NCBI GenBank assembly: GCA_937901745.1
Contig: CALGSZ010000156.1
Span: 44,791-108,790, forward strand
Origin: an uncultured Chloroflexota bacterium
GTDB lineage: Bacteria; Chloroflexota; Chloroflexia; Thermomicrobiales; UBA6265
Length of the DNA stretch: 64,000 bases
Reading direction: 5' to 3'
Below, piece by piece: positions 16,819 to 24,976 of the stretch. The notes beneath the pieces are model-generated. The model made no database searches, was not told the DNA's origin, and worked only from the letters and a program-made list of their open reading frames with translations. The position numbers were made by a program, and so were the translations under genes. The first letter of the stretch is position 1; the number at the start of each line of letters is the position of its first letter.

Positions 16819-17430
16819 CTAGAGCGCCCGGCGGCCCGCCAGAGCCCGCCCCAAGGTGATCTCGTCCGCGTATTCCAGATCACCGCCGACCGGGAGCCCG
16901 CTCGCCGGTCGCGTCACATTCACGCCGAGCGGCACGAGCAATCGGTGCAGGAACGTCGCGGTCGCCTCCCCAGGCAGGTCGAGGTTCGTCGCCAAGATCA
17001 CCTCGTCCGGATTCTCAGTGCGAACGCGCTGCAGCAGCTCCTGGATGCGCAGCTGCTCCGGACCAATCCCCTCGATCGGGGAGATCGCGCCGTGCAGCAC
17101 GTGATACCGCCCCTTGAATTGCCCGGTGCGCTCCAGCGCGACGACGTCGAGCGGCTCCTGCACGACACAGATCGCCGCCTCCCGGGTCGGATCCGCGCAG
17201 ATGGCGCACGGATCGGTCTCCGTGATGTTGAAGCACCGGGAGCAGAGGCGGATCTTCTCTTTGACCTCGAGGATCGCCTCAGCGAGCGCGATTGCATCCT
17301 CCCGCGGCGCGCGCAGAAGGTAGAACGCCAGCCGAGACGCGGTCTTCGGGCCAATGCCGGGCAGCTTGCCAAGCTCGTCGATTAGTCGCGCAACCGGCTG
17401 CGCCGTGATCCGCGACACGGGCGATGTCAC
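16819..17430 (-). CDS. recR: Recombination protein RecR
   Basis: Ring-forming partner of RecO in loading RecA at gaps. The 203-residue protein has the N-terminal helix-hairpin-helix (LPGIGPKTASRLAFYLL), a four-Cys zinc finger (CSRCFNITETDPCAIC) and a Toprim domain (VVQEPLDVVALE; EVILATNLDLPGEATATFL), then the Walker-like end GLPVGGDLEYADEITL. The GTG start at 17430 has GAGGA six bases upstream. It follows ftsK by 91 bases on the same strand. Confidence 0.96.
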   Translation of the reverse strand: MTSPVSRITAQPVARLIDELGKLPGIGPKTASRLAFYLLRAPREDAIALAEAILEVKEKIRLCSRCFNITETDPCAICADPTREAAICVVQEPLDVVALERTGQFKGRYHVLHGAISPIEGIGPEQLRIQELLQRVRTENPDEVILATNLDLPGEATATFLHRLLVPLGVNVTRPASGLPVGGDLEYADEITLGRALAGRRAL

Positions 17431-17451
17431 ACGTCTTCCTCACTTTCTCAG

Positions 17452-17490
17452 CGTCTGTCATCGGCAACCCGCTGCCGATTCGGACAGACG
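17452..17490. repeat. Two-stage hairpin in the ftsK-recR spacer
   Basis: Outer arms CGTCTGTC / GACAGACG (8 bp) enclose inner arms ATCGGCA / TGCCGAT (7 bp) with a three-base bulge and a six-base loop. A T-rich run follows on the + strand only (TTCTATTTT), while the neighbouring genes are both on the minus strand. It could be a processing or attenuation structure ahead of recR, or a terminator against antisense transcription. Confidence 0.55.
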
Positions 17491-17521
17491 TTCTATTTTA
17501 GCATAGATGCTCAAGTTTCGC

Positions 17522-19759
17522 TTAGAAGTCAGTGGTGAGGACGGGCCGTCCCCGGACGCCATCCGCTGGGCCGATGATCCCTTCCTCCTCCATCCGCTCG
17601 ATCAGGCGAGCGGCGCGGTTGTAGCCGATGCGCAACCGCCGTTGGAGCATCGAGGCCGAGGCTGTCCCCTGCTCGCGCACGATCTCCAGCGCCTTCTCCA
17701 TCAGCGGGTCCTCGTCCTCATCGTCGTCCAGCGAGCCGTTGCTGCTCGGCACCTCCAGCCACTCGCGAGGATACTGCGGCACCGGCGCGACCGAATGCCA
17801 GTGGTTGACGAGGTATTGGACGTCCTTATCTTCGATGAACGCGCCCTGGATCCGAATCGGCTTCGCCGCATCCGGCGGGAGGAAGAGCATGTCGCCACGC
17901 CCGAGGAGGCGCTCCGCCCCTGGCATGTCGAGGACGACGCGGCTGTCGGTCAGTGAGGTTACGGCGAAGGCGATACGCGCCGGGACGTTCGCCTTGATCA
18001 AGCCAGTGATGACGTCAACGGACGGCCGCTGGGTGGCGATGATGAGGTGAATGCCGGCGGCGCGACCCATCTGCGTCAGGCGGCAGAGCAGGGTCTCGAC
18101 CTCGTCCGGGGAGGTCATCATCAGGTCCGCCAGCTCGTCAATGATGACGACGAAGTATGGCAGGTTCTCCGCCCGCGGCTCGTCGGCCATCTTCATCCGG
18201 TAGCCATCGAGGTTGCGGACGCCGTTCTTCGAGAAGATGTCGTAGCGGCGCTGCATCTCCTGCACGACGAGACGCAGAACACCCACGACCTTGTCCATCT
18301 CCGTCACGACGGGGCACTGGAGATGGGGCACGCCGTTGTAGAGGGTCAGCTCGACCATCTTGGGGTCGATCATCAGGAGACGCAAATCCTGCGGCCGCTT
18401 GGTGAGGAGGAACGTCGAGATGATCGCGTTCAGCCCAACGCTCTTCCCGGAGCCGGTCGCCCCCGCGATGAGCAGGTGCGGCATCCGCGTCAGGTCGTGG
18501 ACGACGTACTTGCCGTTGACATCTCGCCCGAGCGGGATCGGCAGCTTGGCCTTGGAGCGCGCGAATTGCGGGGATTCGAGCGTCTCACGCAACCCAACCG
18601 TCGCGACCTGCGCATTCGGAATCTCAATACCCACCCGCGCCATGCCGGGAACGGGCGCCTCGATGCGGATGCTCGGCGCCGCCAGCGCGAGCGCCAGGTC
18701 GTTCTGCAGCTCGGTGATCCGGCGCACCTTGACGCCCACGCCCGGCTCGAGGGTGAACTGCGTCACCGCCGGCCCAGGATTGATCTCCCGCACCCGAGCT
18801 TCGACCTTGTAGCTGGCGAGCTTGTCCTCGATCAGGCGCGCCTTTGCCTCGAGCTCCGCGACATCGAGCTTGACCTCATCGTAGAGGGAAAGCCGGCTCA
18901 GATCGGGCAGCGGCAGGAGATCGCCATCCGTGGAGCTCGAGGCGGGCGTGGCGCGGGTGACGGCCGTGGCCGGCTTGGGCTCGATCTTCGGCAAGTTGAT
19001 GACCGGCGGGGTCGCCGGCAGCGGCTTCGGCTTGCTCTCCTCGGTCGAGCGCGCGATCACAACCGGCTTGGAAGCGCGAGGCGGCTCCGGCTCTGCGACT
19101 TCCTCGCTCTCGTCGTACTCGTCATCCCAGTCCACGAAGAGACGTTGCGGCCAGAGGGCCTTGAGGTCGTGGTAGAAGGTGCGCAGATCGGTCCCGGCGA
19201 GCAGGAACACGCCGATCACGCCGACGGTGAGGAGCACGATCCCCGCGCCGAACTCGCCGAAGCCACCGCGCAAGAGAGCGGCGGTGGCGATGCCCAACCG
19301 CCCACCGTCGCCGGAACCCCTCGCCGCCCCGCCAAGCTCGAAGAAGCCAACGACCGCGAGCCCAAAGCCAGCGCCTCCCAGGTAGTGGCGCGGCAGCACG
19401 ATCGGCCCCTGGTCGATGCGGAACGCGCGAACCGCGCCCATCAGGAGGTAGACCGGGACGAGGAAGGCGCCGTAGCCGCAGCTCGCGAGCAGCACGCCTT
19501 CCCACCAAGCGACGAGCCGACCGTCCGATTGCGGGCTCACCAGCGCCCAGAGGCTCAGCAGCGCGATCAGGAGCATGCCGACCGAGGTGATCTCGCGGCG
19601 CAAGCGGTCCGAGACGACGAAGCCCGGCATCAGCTCGGAGAGGCCGTGCCCGAGCGCGCGGATGCGGGCCGTCAAGGGTTGCGTATCAGCGATGGGATCG
19701 GCCGCCCTTCCTCGCTTGCGGGTGGCAGTCCCCGCGCGGATCTTCGTTTGGGTTGCCAT
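17522..19759 (-). CDS. ftsK: DNA translocase FtsK/SpoIIIE
   Basis: Septal DNA pump that clears chromosomes from the division site. The N-terminal part has four likely membrane helices (VGMLLIALLSLWALV; SCGYGAFLVPVYLLMGAV; two more near 130-190). A proline-rich linker follows, then the hexameric motor with Walker A AGATGSGKSVGLNA near 430 and Walker B FVVIIDELADLMM near 535. The C-terminal winged-helix gamma domain, which reads KOPS-type sites, is at the end (MLQRRLRIGYNRAARLIERMEEEGIIGP). About 745 residues from ATG 19759, which has GGGAG at good spacing; a GTG at 19780 is in frame. A minus-strand TATACT (19931-19926) may be its -10 box. Confidence 0.95.
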   Translation of the reverse strand: MATQTKIRAGTATRKRGRAADPIADTQPLTARIRALGHGLSELMPGFVVSDRLRREITSVGMLLIALLSLWALVSPQSDGRLVAWWEGVLLASCGYGAFLVPVYLLMGAVRAFRIDQGPIVLPRHYLGGAGFGLAVVGFFELGGAARGSGDGGRLGIATAALLRGGFGEFGAGIVLLTVGVIGVFLLAGTDLRTFYHDLKALWPQRLFVDWDDEYDESEEVAEPEPPRASKPVVIARSTEESKPKPLPATPPVINLPKIEPKPATAVTRATPASSSTDGDLLPLPDLSRLSLYDEVKLDVAELEAKARLIEDKLASYKVEARVREINPGPAVTQFTLEPGVGVKVRRITELQNDLALALAAPSIRIEAPVPGMARVGIEIPNAQVATVGLRETLESPQFARSKAKLPIPLGRDVNGKYVVHDLTRMPHLLIAGATGSGKSVGLNAIISTFLLTKRPQDLRLLMIDPKMVELTLYNGVPHLQCPVVTEMDKVVGVLRLVVQEMQRRYDIFSKNGVRNLDGYRMKMADEPRAENLPYFVVIIDELADLMMTSPDEVETLLCRLTQMGRAAGIHLIIATQRPSVDVITGLIKANVPARIAFAVTSLTDSRVVLDMPGAERLLGRGDMLFLPPDAAKPIRIQGAFIEDKDVQYLVNHWHSVAPVPQYPREWLEVPSSNGSLDDDEDEDPLMEKALEIVREQGTASASMLQRRLRIGYNRAARLIERMEEEGIIGPADGVRGRPVLTTDF

Positions 19760-19961
19760 CAGCGCGGTCTCCCGGATCACCCATCATGGAGCGCACGCTG
19801 CCGGCCGCCTGAAAGATGTCTGAGTTGGACGGACCATGCGACGCTGGGACGGCACAGCGGCGTGAGCAGACGGATGACGTGACAGTGCGGGCGCAATCGG
19901 GGGCGTACGTGCGTTCTGTCCGGAGAGTATACACGATCGCTCCGCGGGCGAATGCGCCCTC

Positions 19962-19990
19962 TTGCCATATTAGAACAAATGTTCTAATCT
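19962..19990 (+). promoter_or_regulatory. Promoter of the imuB-dnaE2 cassette
   Basis: TTGCCA at 19962-19967 and TAATCT at 19985-19990 are exactly 17 bases apart. The SOS palindrome fills most of the spacer and enters the -10 box, so bound LexA would block RNA polymerase directly. The predicted leader is about 75 bases to the ATG at 20072. Confidence 0.6.
19970..19987 (+). promoter_or_regulatory. LexA/SOS box
   Basis: TTAGAACAAATGTTCTAA is a perfect inverted repeat of two 7-base arms around AAAT. The core GAAC-N4-GTTC is the SOS box known from Firmicutes and Actinobacteria. It overlaps the promoter spacer and -10 box upstream of imuB and dnaE2, genes that are under LexA control in other bacteria. 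lexA itself is not in the window. Confidence 0.85.
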
Positions 19991-20071
19991 CTTGTCGAGT
20001 CGAAACCGTGTCGGGAATGACCGGGTCGAGGGGGATACGCCGGCGTGGGGCCGGCAGAGGGGATATCGGTC

Positions 20072-21271
20072 ATGACCATCGCCTGTGTATGGGTGCCGCA
20101 TTTCGCGCTCCGGGTCGCGCTCCTGGAACGACCGGAGCTCGACGGCGTACCGCTGGTGCTGACCTCGCCTTCCAGCAACCGCGCCGTCGTCGCCAGCTGC
20201 ACACCCGAGGCACGACGCCACGGGATCGTGCCAGGCATGCCGCTCCGCGAGGTGACCGCGCTCTGCCCAGAGGTCGTCTTTCTCTCGCCCAATCCCGCTC
20301 GCGACGCCGCCGCGCATGCTCGGATCGTCGAGGCATTGGAGCGATTCAGCCCGCTCGTCGAGCCCGCCGAGCTTGGCTGCTGGTACGTCGATCTGCGCGG
20401 CCTCGGTCGCCATCATAGCTCTCTCGCGGAAGCGGCACGTCGCCTCTTGGGACTCGTCTCCCCCGCCCTGCGGCCACGAGTCGGCATCGCGCCGGGGAAG
20501 TTCACGGCCGCTGTCGCCGCCCGGTGCGCTCGCCCCGGGAGCTTCCGCATCGTCGCTCCCGCCGATGTCCGCGCCTTTCTCGCGCCAGCGCCGGTTGACT
20601 GGCTCCCCGTCCCGAGCGAGCTGATTCGCCGCCTGCACCGTCTCGGACTGAACACCCTTGCCGATCTCGCCGCGCTGCCCGCGCCAGCCGTCGCCGCCCG
20701 CTTCGGTCCCGCCGGGCAGCATGCCTGGAATCTCGCCAACGGCCGGGACGAGACGACGGTTTTTCCGAGGCCCCGCCTCGAGACCGTGCAGGAGGCGTTC
20801 AACTTTCCAGCACCGGTCACCAGCCGGGAAGCGCTCCTCCTTGGATTGGAGCGGCTCGTGCGGCGCGCCTTCGCCCGTCCGAAGCTCCAGCACCGGCACG
20901 CCCGGCAAGCGCGGCTGCTCATCCTCATCGAGAACAACCGCTCGTGGGAGCGTGTGATGACGTTCCGCGAGCCGGTCGGGGCCAAGCGACTCATCGAGAC
21001 CTTGCGCCACCGGCTGGAGCAGCTCGATCTGCCCGGCGCCGCCGAGGGCTTGACGCTTGAGCTGATCGGTCTCGTCTCCGAGACCGCGCGCCAGGAGCGC
21101 CTGCCCGGCTCGTTCGTCGAGGCGCGCTCGCGGCGGCTACGCCCGCTCACCGAAGCCGTTCGTCAACTCAAGCAACGATACGGCGACTCGCCGATCTACC
21201 GCATCGTGGAGGTAGAGCCATGGTCGAGGATTCCGGAGCGCCGGCACGCGCTGATGGCGTACGACCCCTGA
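20072..21271 (+). CDS. imuB: ImuB-like inactive Y-family polymerase
   Basis: Y-family fold protein of about 399 residues, expected to act as an adaptor for the DnaE2 mutagenic polymerase rather than as a polymerase. The fold is recognisable (ACVWVPHFALRVALLERPEL at the start; HGIVPGMPLREVTALCPEVVF; RVGIAPGKFTAAVAARCA), but the first catalytic acid (DxDxFF/Y in DinB) is replaced by VWVPHFA and the SxDE segment reads LGCWYVDLRG, so the active site is lost, as in ImuB. The ATG at 20072 has AGAGGGGA nine bases upstream; a GTG at 20045 is in frame. The next gene starts inside its 3' end. Clamp-binding and DnaE2-binding elements are not obvious. Confidence 0.85.
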   Translation: MTIACVWVPHFALRVALLERPELDGVPLVLTSPSSNRAVVASCTPEARRHGIVPGMPLREVTALCPEVVFLSPNPARDAAAHARIVEALERFSPLVEPAELGCWYVDLRGLGRHHSSLAEAARRLLGLVSPALRPRVGIAPGKFTAAVAARCARPGSFRIVAPADVRAFLAPAPVDWLPVPSELIRRLHRLGLNTLADLAALPAPAVAARFGPAGQHAWNLANGRDETTVFPRPRLETVQEAFNFPAPVTSREALLLGLERLVRRAFARPKLQHRHARQARLLILIENNRSWERVMTFREPVGAKRLIETLRHRLEQLDLPGAAEGLTLELIGLVSETARQERLPGSFVEARSRRLRPLTEAVRQLKQRYGDSPIYRIVEVEPWSRIPERRHALMAYDP

Positions 21272-21501
21272 ATCAGCCACGGCCGATCACGGTCGTGGCC
21301 TCCGCCGGCCGCCCCGTCGCGCTCATCGAAGGGGGCCGCCGGCGCCGGGTGGCAACGATTCAAGACAGCTGGCAGATCGATGACGAGTGGTGGCGCGAGC
21401 CGATCAGCCGCCGCTACTACCTCCTCCTCCTCGAAGACGGCGTGGTGCGCACCGTGTATCACGACCTGATCTCCGGCGCCTGGTTCGCGCAAGGGTATTA
21501 G
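21220..21501 (+). CDS. Small DUF6504-like protein between imuB and dnaE2
   Basis: A 93-residue protein whose ATG at 21220 lies 52 bases inside imuB, in another frame, with GGAGG eight bases upstream. Such overlap implies coupled translation. The conserved-looking part is the C-terminal 70 residues: PITVVASAGRPVALIEGG, RRVATIQDSWQIDDEWWREPISRRYY, then a beta-rich end with DLISGAWFAQGY. From memory this resembles DUF6504, small proteins found beside Y-family/DnaE2 genes. No catalytic motif or membrane segment is visible. Its position, in place of ImuA, suggests a structural or regulatory part of the translesion complex; this is inference. Confidence 0.75.
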   Translation: MVEDSGAPARADGVRPLNQPRPITVVASAGRPVALIEGGRRRRVATIQDSWQIDDEWWREPISRRYYLLLLEDGVVRTVYHDLISGAWFAQGY

Positions 21502-21530
21502 CCGCGAGCCAGCCCGCGCGGCAGTTGGCG

Positions 21531-24500
21531 ATGGGCAAATACAACGATTATGTCGAACTCCATCTGCACACCGCCTTCTCCTTTCTCGACGGCGCCTCGC
21601 TGCCGGAGGAGATGGTCGGCCGCGCCGTCGAGCTGGGCTACCGGGCGCTGGCGATCACCGATCACGATGGGCTCTACGGCGCGATGGAGTTCGCCCAGCT
21701 GGCGCACGCGGCCGGCATCCAGCCGATCACCGGGGCGGAGCTCACCCTCAGCGACGGCAGTCACCTGACGCTACTGGCCGCAACGGAGACCGGCTACGCG
21801 AATCTCTGCCGGCTGATCACCGAAGCGCACCACGCGCCGTTGGCAGAGAGCGCCCCGCGTCCCACTCCTCAGGAGGAAGAGAACGGCACTGGCGATGCGC
21901 ACACTCCTGCCTTAGCCAGGAGTGTGCGCCGCATAGCGAGCGCCGACCGCGCTCCTCGGCTCGATCCAGACCTACTCCCCGCTCATGCCGAGGGGCTGAT
22001 CCTCCTGACCGGCTGCCGGCAGGGCCGGCTTGCTCAGCTCATCGACGCACGGCGGTTCCAAGACGCGGAGCGGCTCGTCCGGGAGTACGTCGCCTGGTTC
22101 GGCGCTGACAATGTCATCGTCGAGCTCCAGCAGAACCTCGTCTTCGGCGACACGCCCCGTATCCAGCACCTCGTCCAGCTCGCCGATCACCTCGGACTGC
22201 GCTACGCGGCGACCGGCAACGTCCACTATCACGACCAAAGCCGCCATCGCCTGCAGGACGTCCTTGTCGCCATCCGCAACCGCACGACGCTCGACCAATC
22301 GCACCGGCAGCGGCGCCCCAACGCCCAGTTCTATCTCCGCTCTCTCACCGAGATGCGCAGGCTCTTCGCGCGCTACCCGTTGTCGCTTGCAACAACGCGC
22401 TGGGTCGCCGAGCGCTGCGAGTTCAACCTCGCAACCGACCTGGCATACACCTTCCCTGACTATCCGACGCAACCCGGCGAGACGCCAGACGATGTCCTCG
22501 CCCGGCTCTGCTGGGCCGAGCTCGACCGCCGCTACCCGGAGGAGGATCGGGAGCGCGCCGCCGCGCGTCTCCGCGAGGAGCTAGCCGTGATCGCCAAGCA
22601 CCGGCTGGCTGGCTTCTTCCTGCTCTACCGCGACTTGCTCGAGCTTGCCCGAGAGGTGGCGCTCGAGATTCGCGGCGCCGATTCGGCCCGCTCCTACGCC
22701 AAGCTGCCGCCCGGGCGCGGTCGAGGCTCCTCGGTCTCATCCATCGTCTGCTATCTGATCGGCCTATCGCACGTCGATCCGCTCGCCCACAATCTCTTCT
22801 TCGGCCGCTTCCTGAACGAGGAGCTCTCGTCCATTCCCGATATCGACCTCGACTTCCCCCGCGAGATCCGAGAGCGCCTAATCGAGCGCGTCTACGAGCG
22901 ATACGGCCCGGACCGCGCCGCGCTCGTCTGCGCCTTCTCGACCTACAAGCTGCGCAGCGCCGTCCGCGACATCGGCAAAGCGCTTGGCCTGCCGCTGCCG
23001 GAGCTCGACAAGATCGCCAAGCTCAGTGAGCCTCGCTCCGCCAATGCGCTCAGCCACGAGCTCGACTTCATTCCCGGCTATGCCGAGAAGAAGGATCTGC
23101 CGCCCTGGCGCGACCTGGTCGAGCTCGCGGAGCAGCTCGCCGGTTTCCCGCGCCACGTCACTCAGCACGTCGGCGGCATGGTCGTCTCCTCGCGGCCCCT
23201 CTGCGAGATCGTCCCAATCCAGCCAGCCGCGATGGACGGGCGGTTCATCTGCCAGTGGGACAAGGACTCCTGCGACGACGCCAAGTTCGTCAAGATCGAC
23301 TTCCTCGCGCTCGGCATGCTCTCGCTCGTCGAGGAATGCTTGGAGCTGATCGCGGCGGGAGGCAAACCACCCGTTGACCTGAGCCGGATCGACTTCAACG
23401 ATCCAGCCGTCTACGACATGATCTGCGCCGGCGACACGATCGGCGTCTTCCAGATCGAGAGCCGCGCCCAGATCCAGATGCTGCCGCGCACTCGCCCCCG
23501 CACGCTCGACGATCTCGTCGTCCAGGTCGCCATCGTCCGCCCCGGCCCGATCGTCGGCGGCGCCGTCAAGCCCTACGTCGAGCATCGCCAGGTGCAGCGG
23601 ACCAGCTTCCTACCGATCGAGCCGCACTACGACCATCCCTGCCTGGAGCCGGTCCTCCGCGAGACACACGGCGTGATCCTCTTCCAAGAGCAGGTGCTGC
23701 AGGTGGCGATGGCGCTCGCCGGCTTTTCCGCTGGTCAGGCCGACATGCTCCGGCGCTCGATGAGCCGCAAGCGCTCGCGGGAGGCTATGCTCCGCCTCTG
23801 GAGCGACTTCCGCGAGGGCGCCCTGCGCAACGGCGTTCCTCTGGAAGTGGCGAAAGCGGTCTTCAAAAAGCTCCTCGGCTTCGCCAGCTATGGGTTCCCC
23901 AAGGCGCACGCCGCTGCCTTCGCGATCCTCGCCTACCAATCGTGCTGGCTGAAGTACTACTACCCAGCCGAGTTCACCTGCGCGCTGCTCAACAACCAGC
24001 CGATGGGGTTCTATCCGCCGCACGTCCTGATCAACGACGCGAAGCGCCACGGCCTGCGCGTCCTCCCACCCGATATCAACCTGAGCGGCCTGCGCTGCTC
24101 CGTCGAGGGAAACACGATCCGGATCGGCCTCGGGTACATCAGTGGCCTTGGCGAGCAGAGTGGCACGCAGATCATTCTCGAACGGGAAGCCAACGGCCCT
24201 TACCGCTCACTCGCCGACTTCGTGCGACGCGTGCCGCTGCCAGCCGAGGCAATCGAGCGGATGATCAGCGTCGGGGCCTTCGATCGCTTCGGACTCGGCC
24301 GCCGGGAAGCCCTCTGGCAGCTTGGACTGTTCATCCCCGCCCGCCGCTTCGGCACGCGCAAGACGAACGTCAGCGGTCGCCAGCTGCCGCTCGCACTCCC
24401 CGTGGCGCAAGACGGTGTCGAGCTGCGGCCGATGGGCGCCTGGGAGCAAGTCGCCGCCGACTACGAGATCCTCGGCCTCTCGCCGCGCTATCACCCGCTC

Positions 24501-24929
24501 GGCCTGCTCCGGCACCGCCTCCCCGCCGACCTGGTGACGACCGCCGACCTGACCGAGCTCCCCGACGACACGCTCGTCCGCATCGCCGGACTGGTCGTCT
24601 GCCGTCAGCGGCCGGCCACCGCGAAGGGCATCACCTTCCTGCTGCTGGAAGATGAGCGCGGCCTCGTCAACGTCATCATCTACCCGAGTCTCTACGAGTC
24701 GCGCCGGCTCGTCGTCCGTGGCGAGCCGTTCATCATCGTCGAAGGAACACTCCAGAAGCGAGACGAAACGATCAATATCATCGCTCGCGCGGTTTCCCCG
24801 CTGGAAACCGACCAGCAAGAACTCACGCCGCCGGAAGCGGCGATCCCACAGGATGCGCCTCTCCACACCGAGCCCGAGCCAGCAACGGCGCTGACCTCGA
24901 TCGCGCCAGCGGCGCACAACTACCGGTGA
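21531..24929 (+). CDS. dnaE2: Error-prone DNA polymerase DnaE2 (ImuC)
   Basis: C-family DNA polymerase of about 1132 residues for damage-induced mutagenesis. An N-terminal PHP domain begins ELHLHTAFSFLDGAS with its His pair, then ITDHDGLYG. The polymerase site has GRGRGSSVSSIVCYL, the catalytic acids of PDIDLDFP (about 437-441) and KIDFLALG (about 590). A helix-hairpin-helix follows, then QLPLAL at about 951-956, where C-family polymerases carry a clamp-binding motif, then an OB fold (VRIAGLVVCRQR). ATG 21531 directly precedes the PHP domain. An unusual insertion with a DNA palindrome lies at about 107-145. Assignment as DnaE2 rather than DnaE1 rests on the imuB context and SOS box. Confidence 0.9.
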   Translation: MGKYNDYVELHLHTAFSFLDGASLPEEMVGRAVELGYRALAITDHDGLYGAMEFAQLAHAAGIQPITGAELTLSDGSHLTLLAATETGYANLCRLITEAHHAPLAESAPRPTPQEEENGTGDAHTPALARSVRRIASADRAPRLDPDLLPAHAEGLILLTGCRQGRLAQLIDARRFQDAERLVREYVAWFGADNVIVELQQNLVFGDTPRIQHLVQLADHLGLRYAATGNVHYHDQSRHRLQDVLVAIRNRTTLDQSHRQRRPNAQFYLRSLTEMRRLFARYPLSLATTRWVAERCEFNLATDLAYTFPDYPTQPGETPDDVLARLCWAELDRRYPEEDRERAAARLREELAVIAKHRLAGFFLLYRDLLELAREVALEIRGADSARSYAKLPPGRGRGSSVSSIVCYLIGLSHVDPLAHNLFFGRFLNEELSSIPDIDLDFPREIRERLIERVYERYGPDRAALVCAFSTYKLRSAVRDIGKALGLPLPELDKIAKLSEPRSANALSHELDFIPGYAEKKDLPPWRDLVELAEQLAGFPRHVTQHVGGMVVSSRPLCEIVPIQPAAMDGRFICQWDKDSCDDAKFVKIDFLALGMLSLVEECLELIAAGGKPPVDLSRIDFNDPAVYDMICAGDTIGVFQIESRAQIQMLPRTRPRTLDDLVVQVAIVRPGPIVGGAVKPYVEHRQVQRTSFLPIEPHYDHPCLEPVLRETHGVILFQEQVLQVAMALAGFSAGQADMLRRSMSRKRSREAMLRLWSDFREGALRNGVPLEVAKAVFKKLLGFASYGFPKAHAAAFAILAYQSCWLKYYYPAEFTCALLNNQPMGFYPPHVLINDAKRHGLRVLPPDINLSGLRCSVEGNTIRIGLGYISGLGEQSGTQIILEREANGPYRSLADFVRRVPLPAEAIERMISVGAFDRFGLGRREALWQLGLFIPARRFGTRKTNVSGRQLPLALPVAQDGVELRPMGAWEQVAADYEILGLSPRYHPLGLLRHRLPADLVTTADLTELPDDTLVRIAGLVVCRQRPATAKGITFLLLEDERGLVNVIIYPSLYESRRLVVRGEPFIIVEGTLQKRDETINIIARAVSPLETDQQELTPPEAAIPQDAPLHTEPEPATALTSIAPAAHNYR
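21897..21929. repeat. 33-bp perfect palindrome in frame within dnaE2
   Basis: Arms GCGCACACTCCTG (21897-21909) and CAGGAGTGTGCGC (21917-21929) pair perfectly around a seven-base loop. The element is eleven codons long and encodes part of a low-complexity insert in the PHP domain, so it adds residues without breaking the frame. No second copy was noticed elsewhere in the window. Confidence 0.85.
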
Positions 24930-24976
24930 GCCGAAGCGAAAAACAGGAGTATGCCCGACGCTGCACGCGGCGGCGG

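Larger units (their letters stand above)
19760..20071. other. 312-base divergent control region between ftsK and imuB
   Basis: No protein-coding segment is apparent. The right side holds the imuB promoter and SOS operator (listed separately). The left side has a minus-strand TATACT at 19931-19926 as the likely ftsK -10 box, with no convincing -35 hexamer, so the ftsK mRNA would have a leader of about 160 bases. The SOS palindrome lies about 40 bases upstream of this -10 box and should mainly affect the imuB side. Confidence 0.6.

Noticed and set aside
17491..17520. TAAAAT on the minus strand as a recR promoter
   Set aside because: No -35 box was found 16-18 bases upstream.
18047..19882. 611-codon + strand open frame opposite ftsK
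   Set aside because: The minus strand encodes FtsK with all motifs. The antisense product is rich in Arg, Asp and His repeats typical of a mirror frame.
21028..21045. QLDLP in ImuB as a beta-clamp motif
   Set aside because: It lies within the little-finger domain before a conserved strand and aligns with structural residues rather than an exposed tail.
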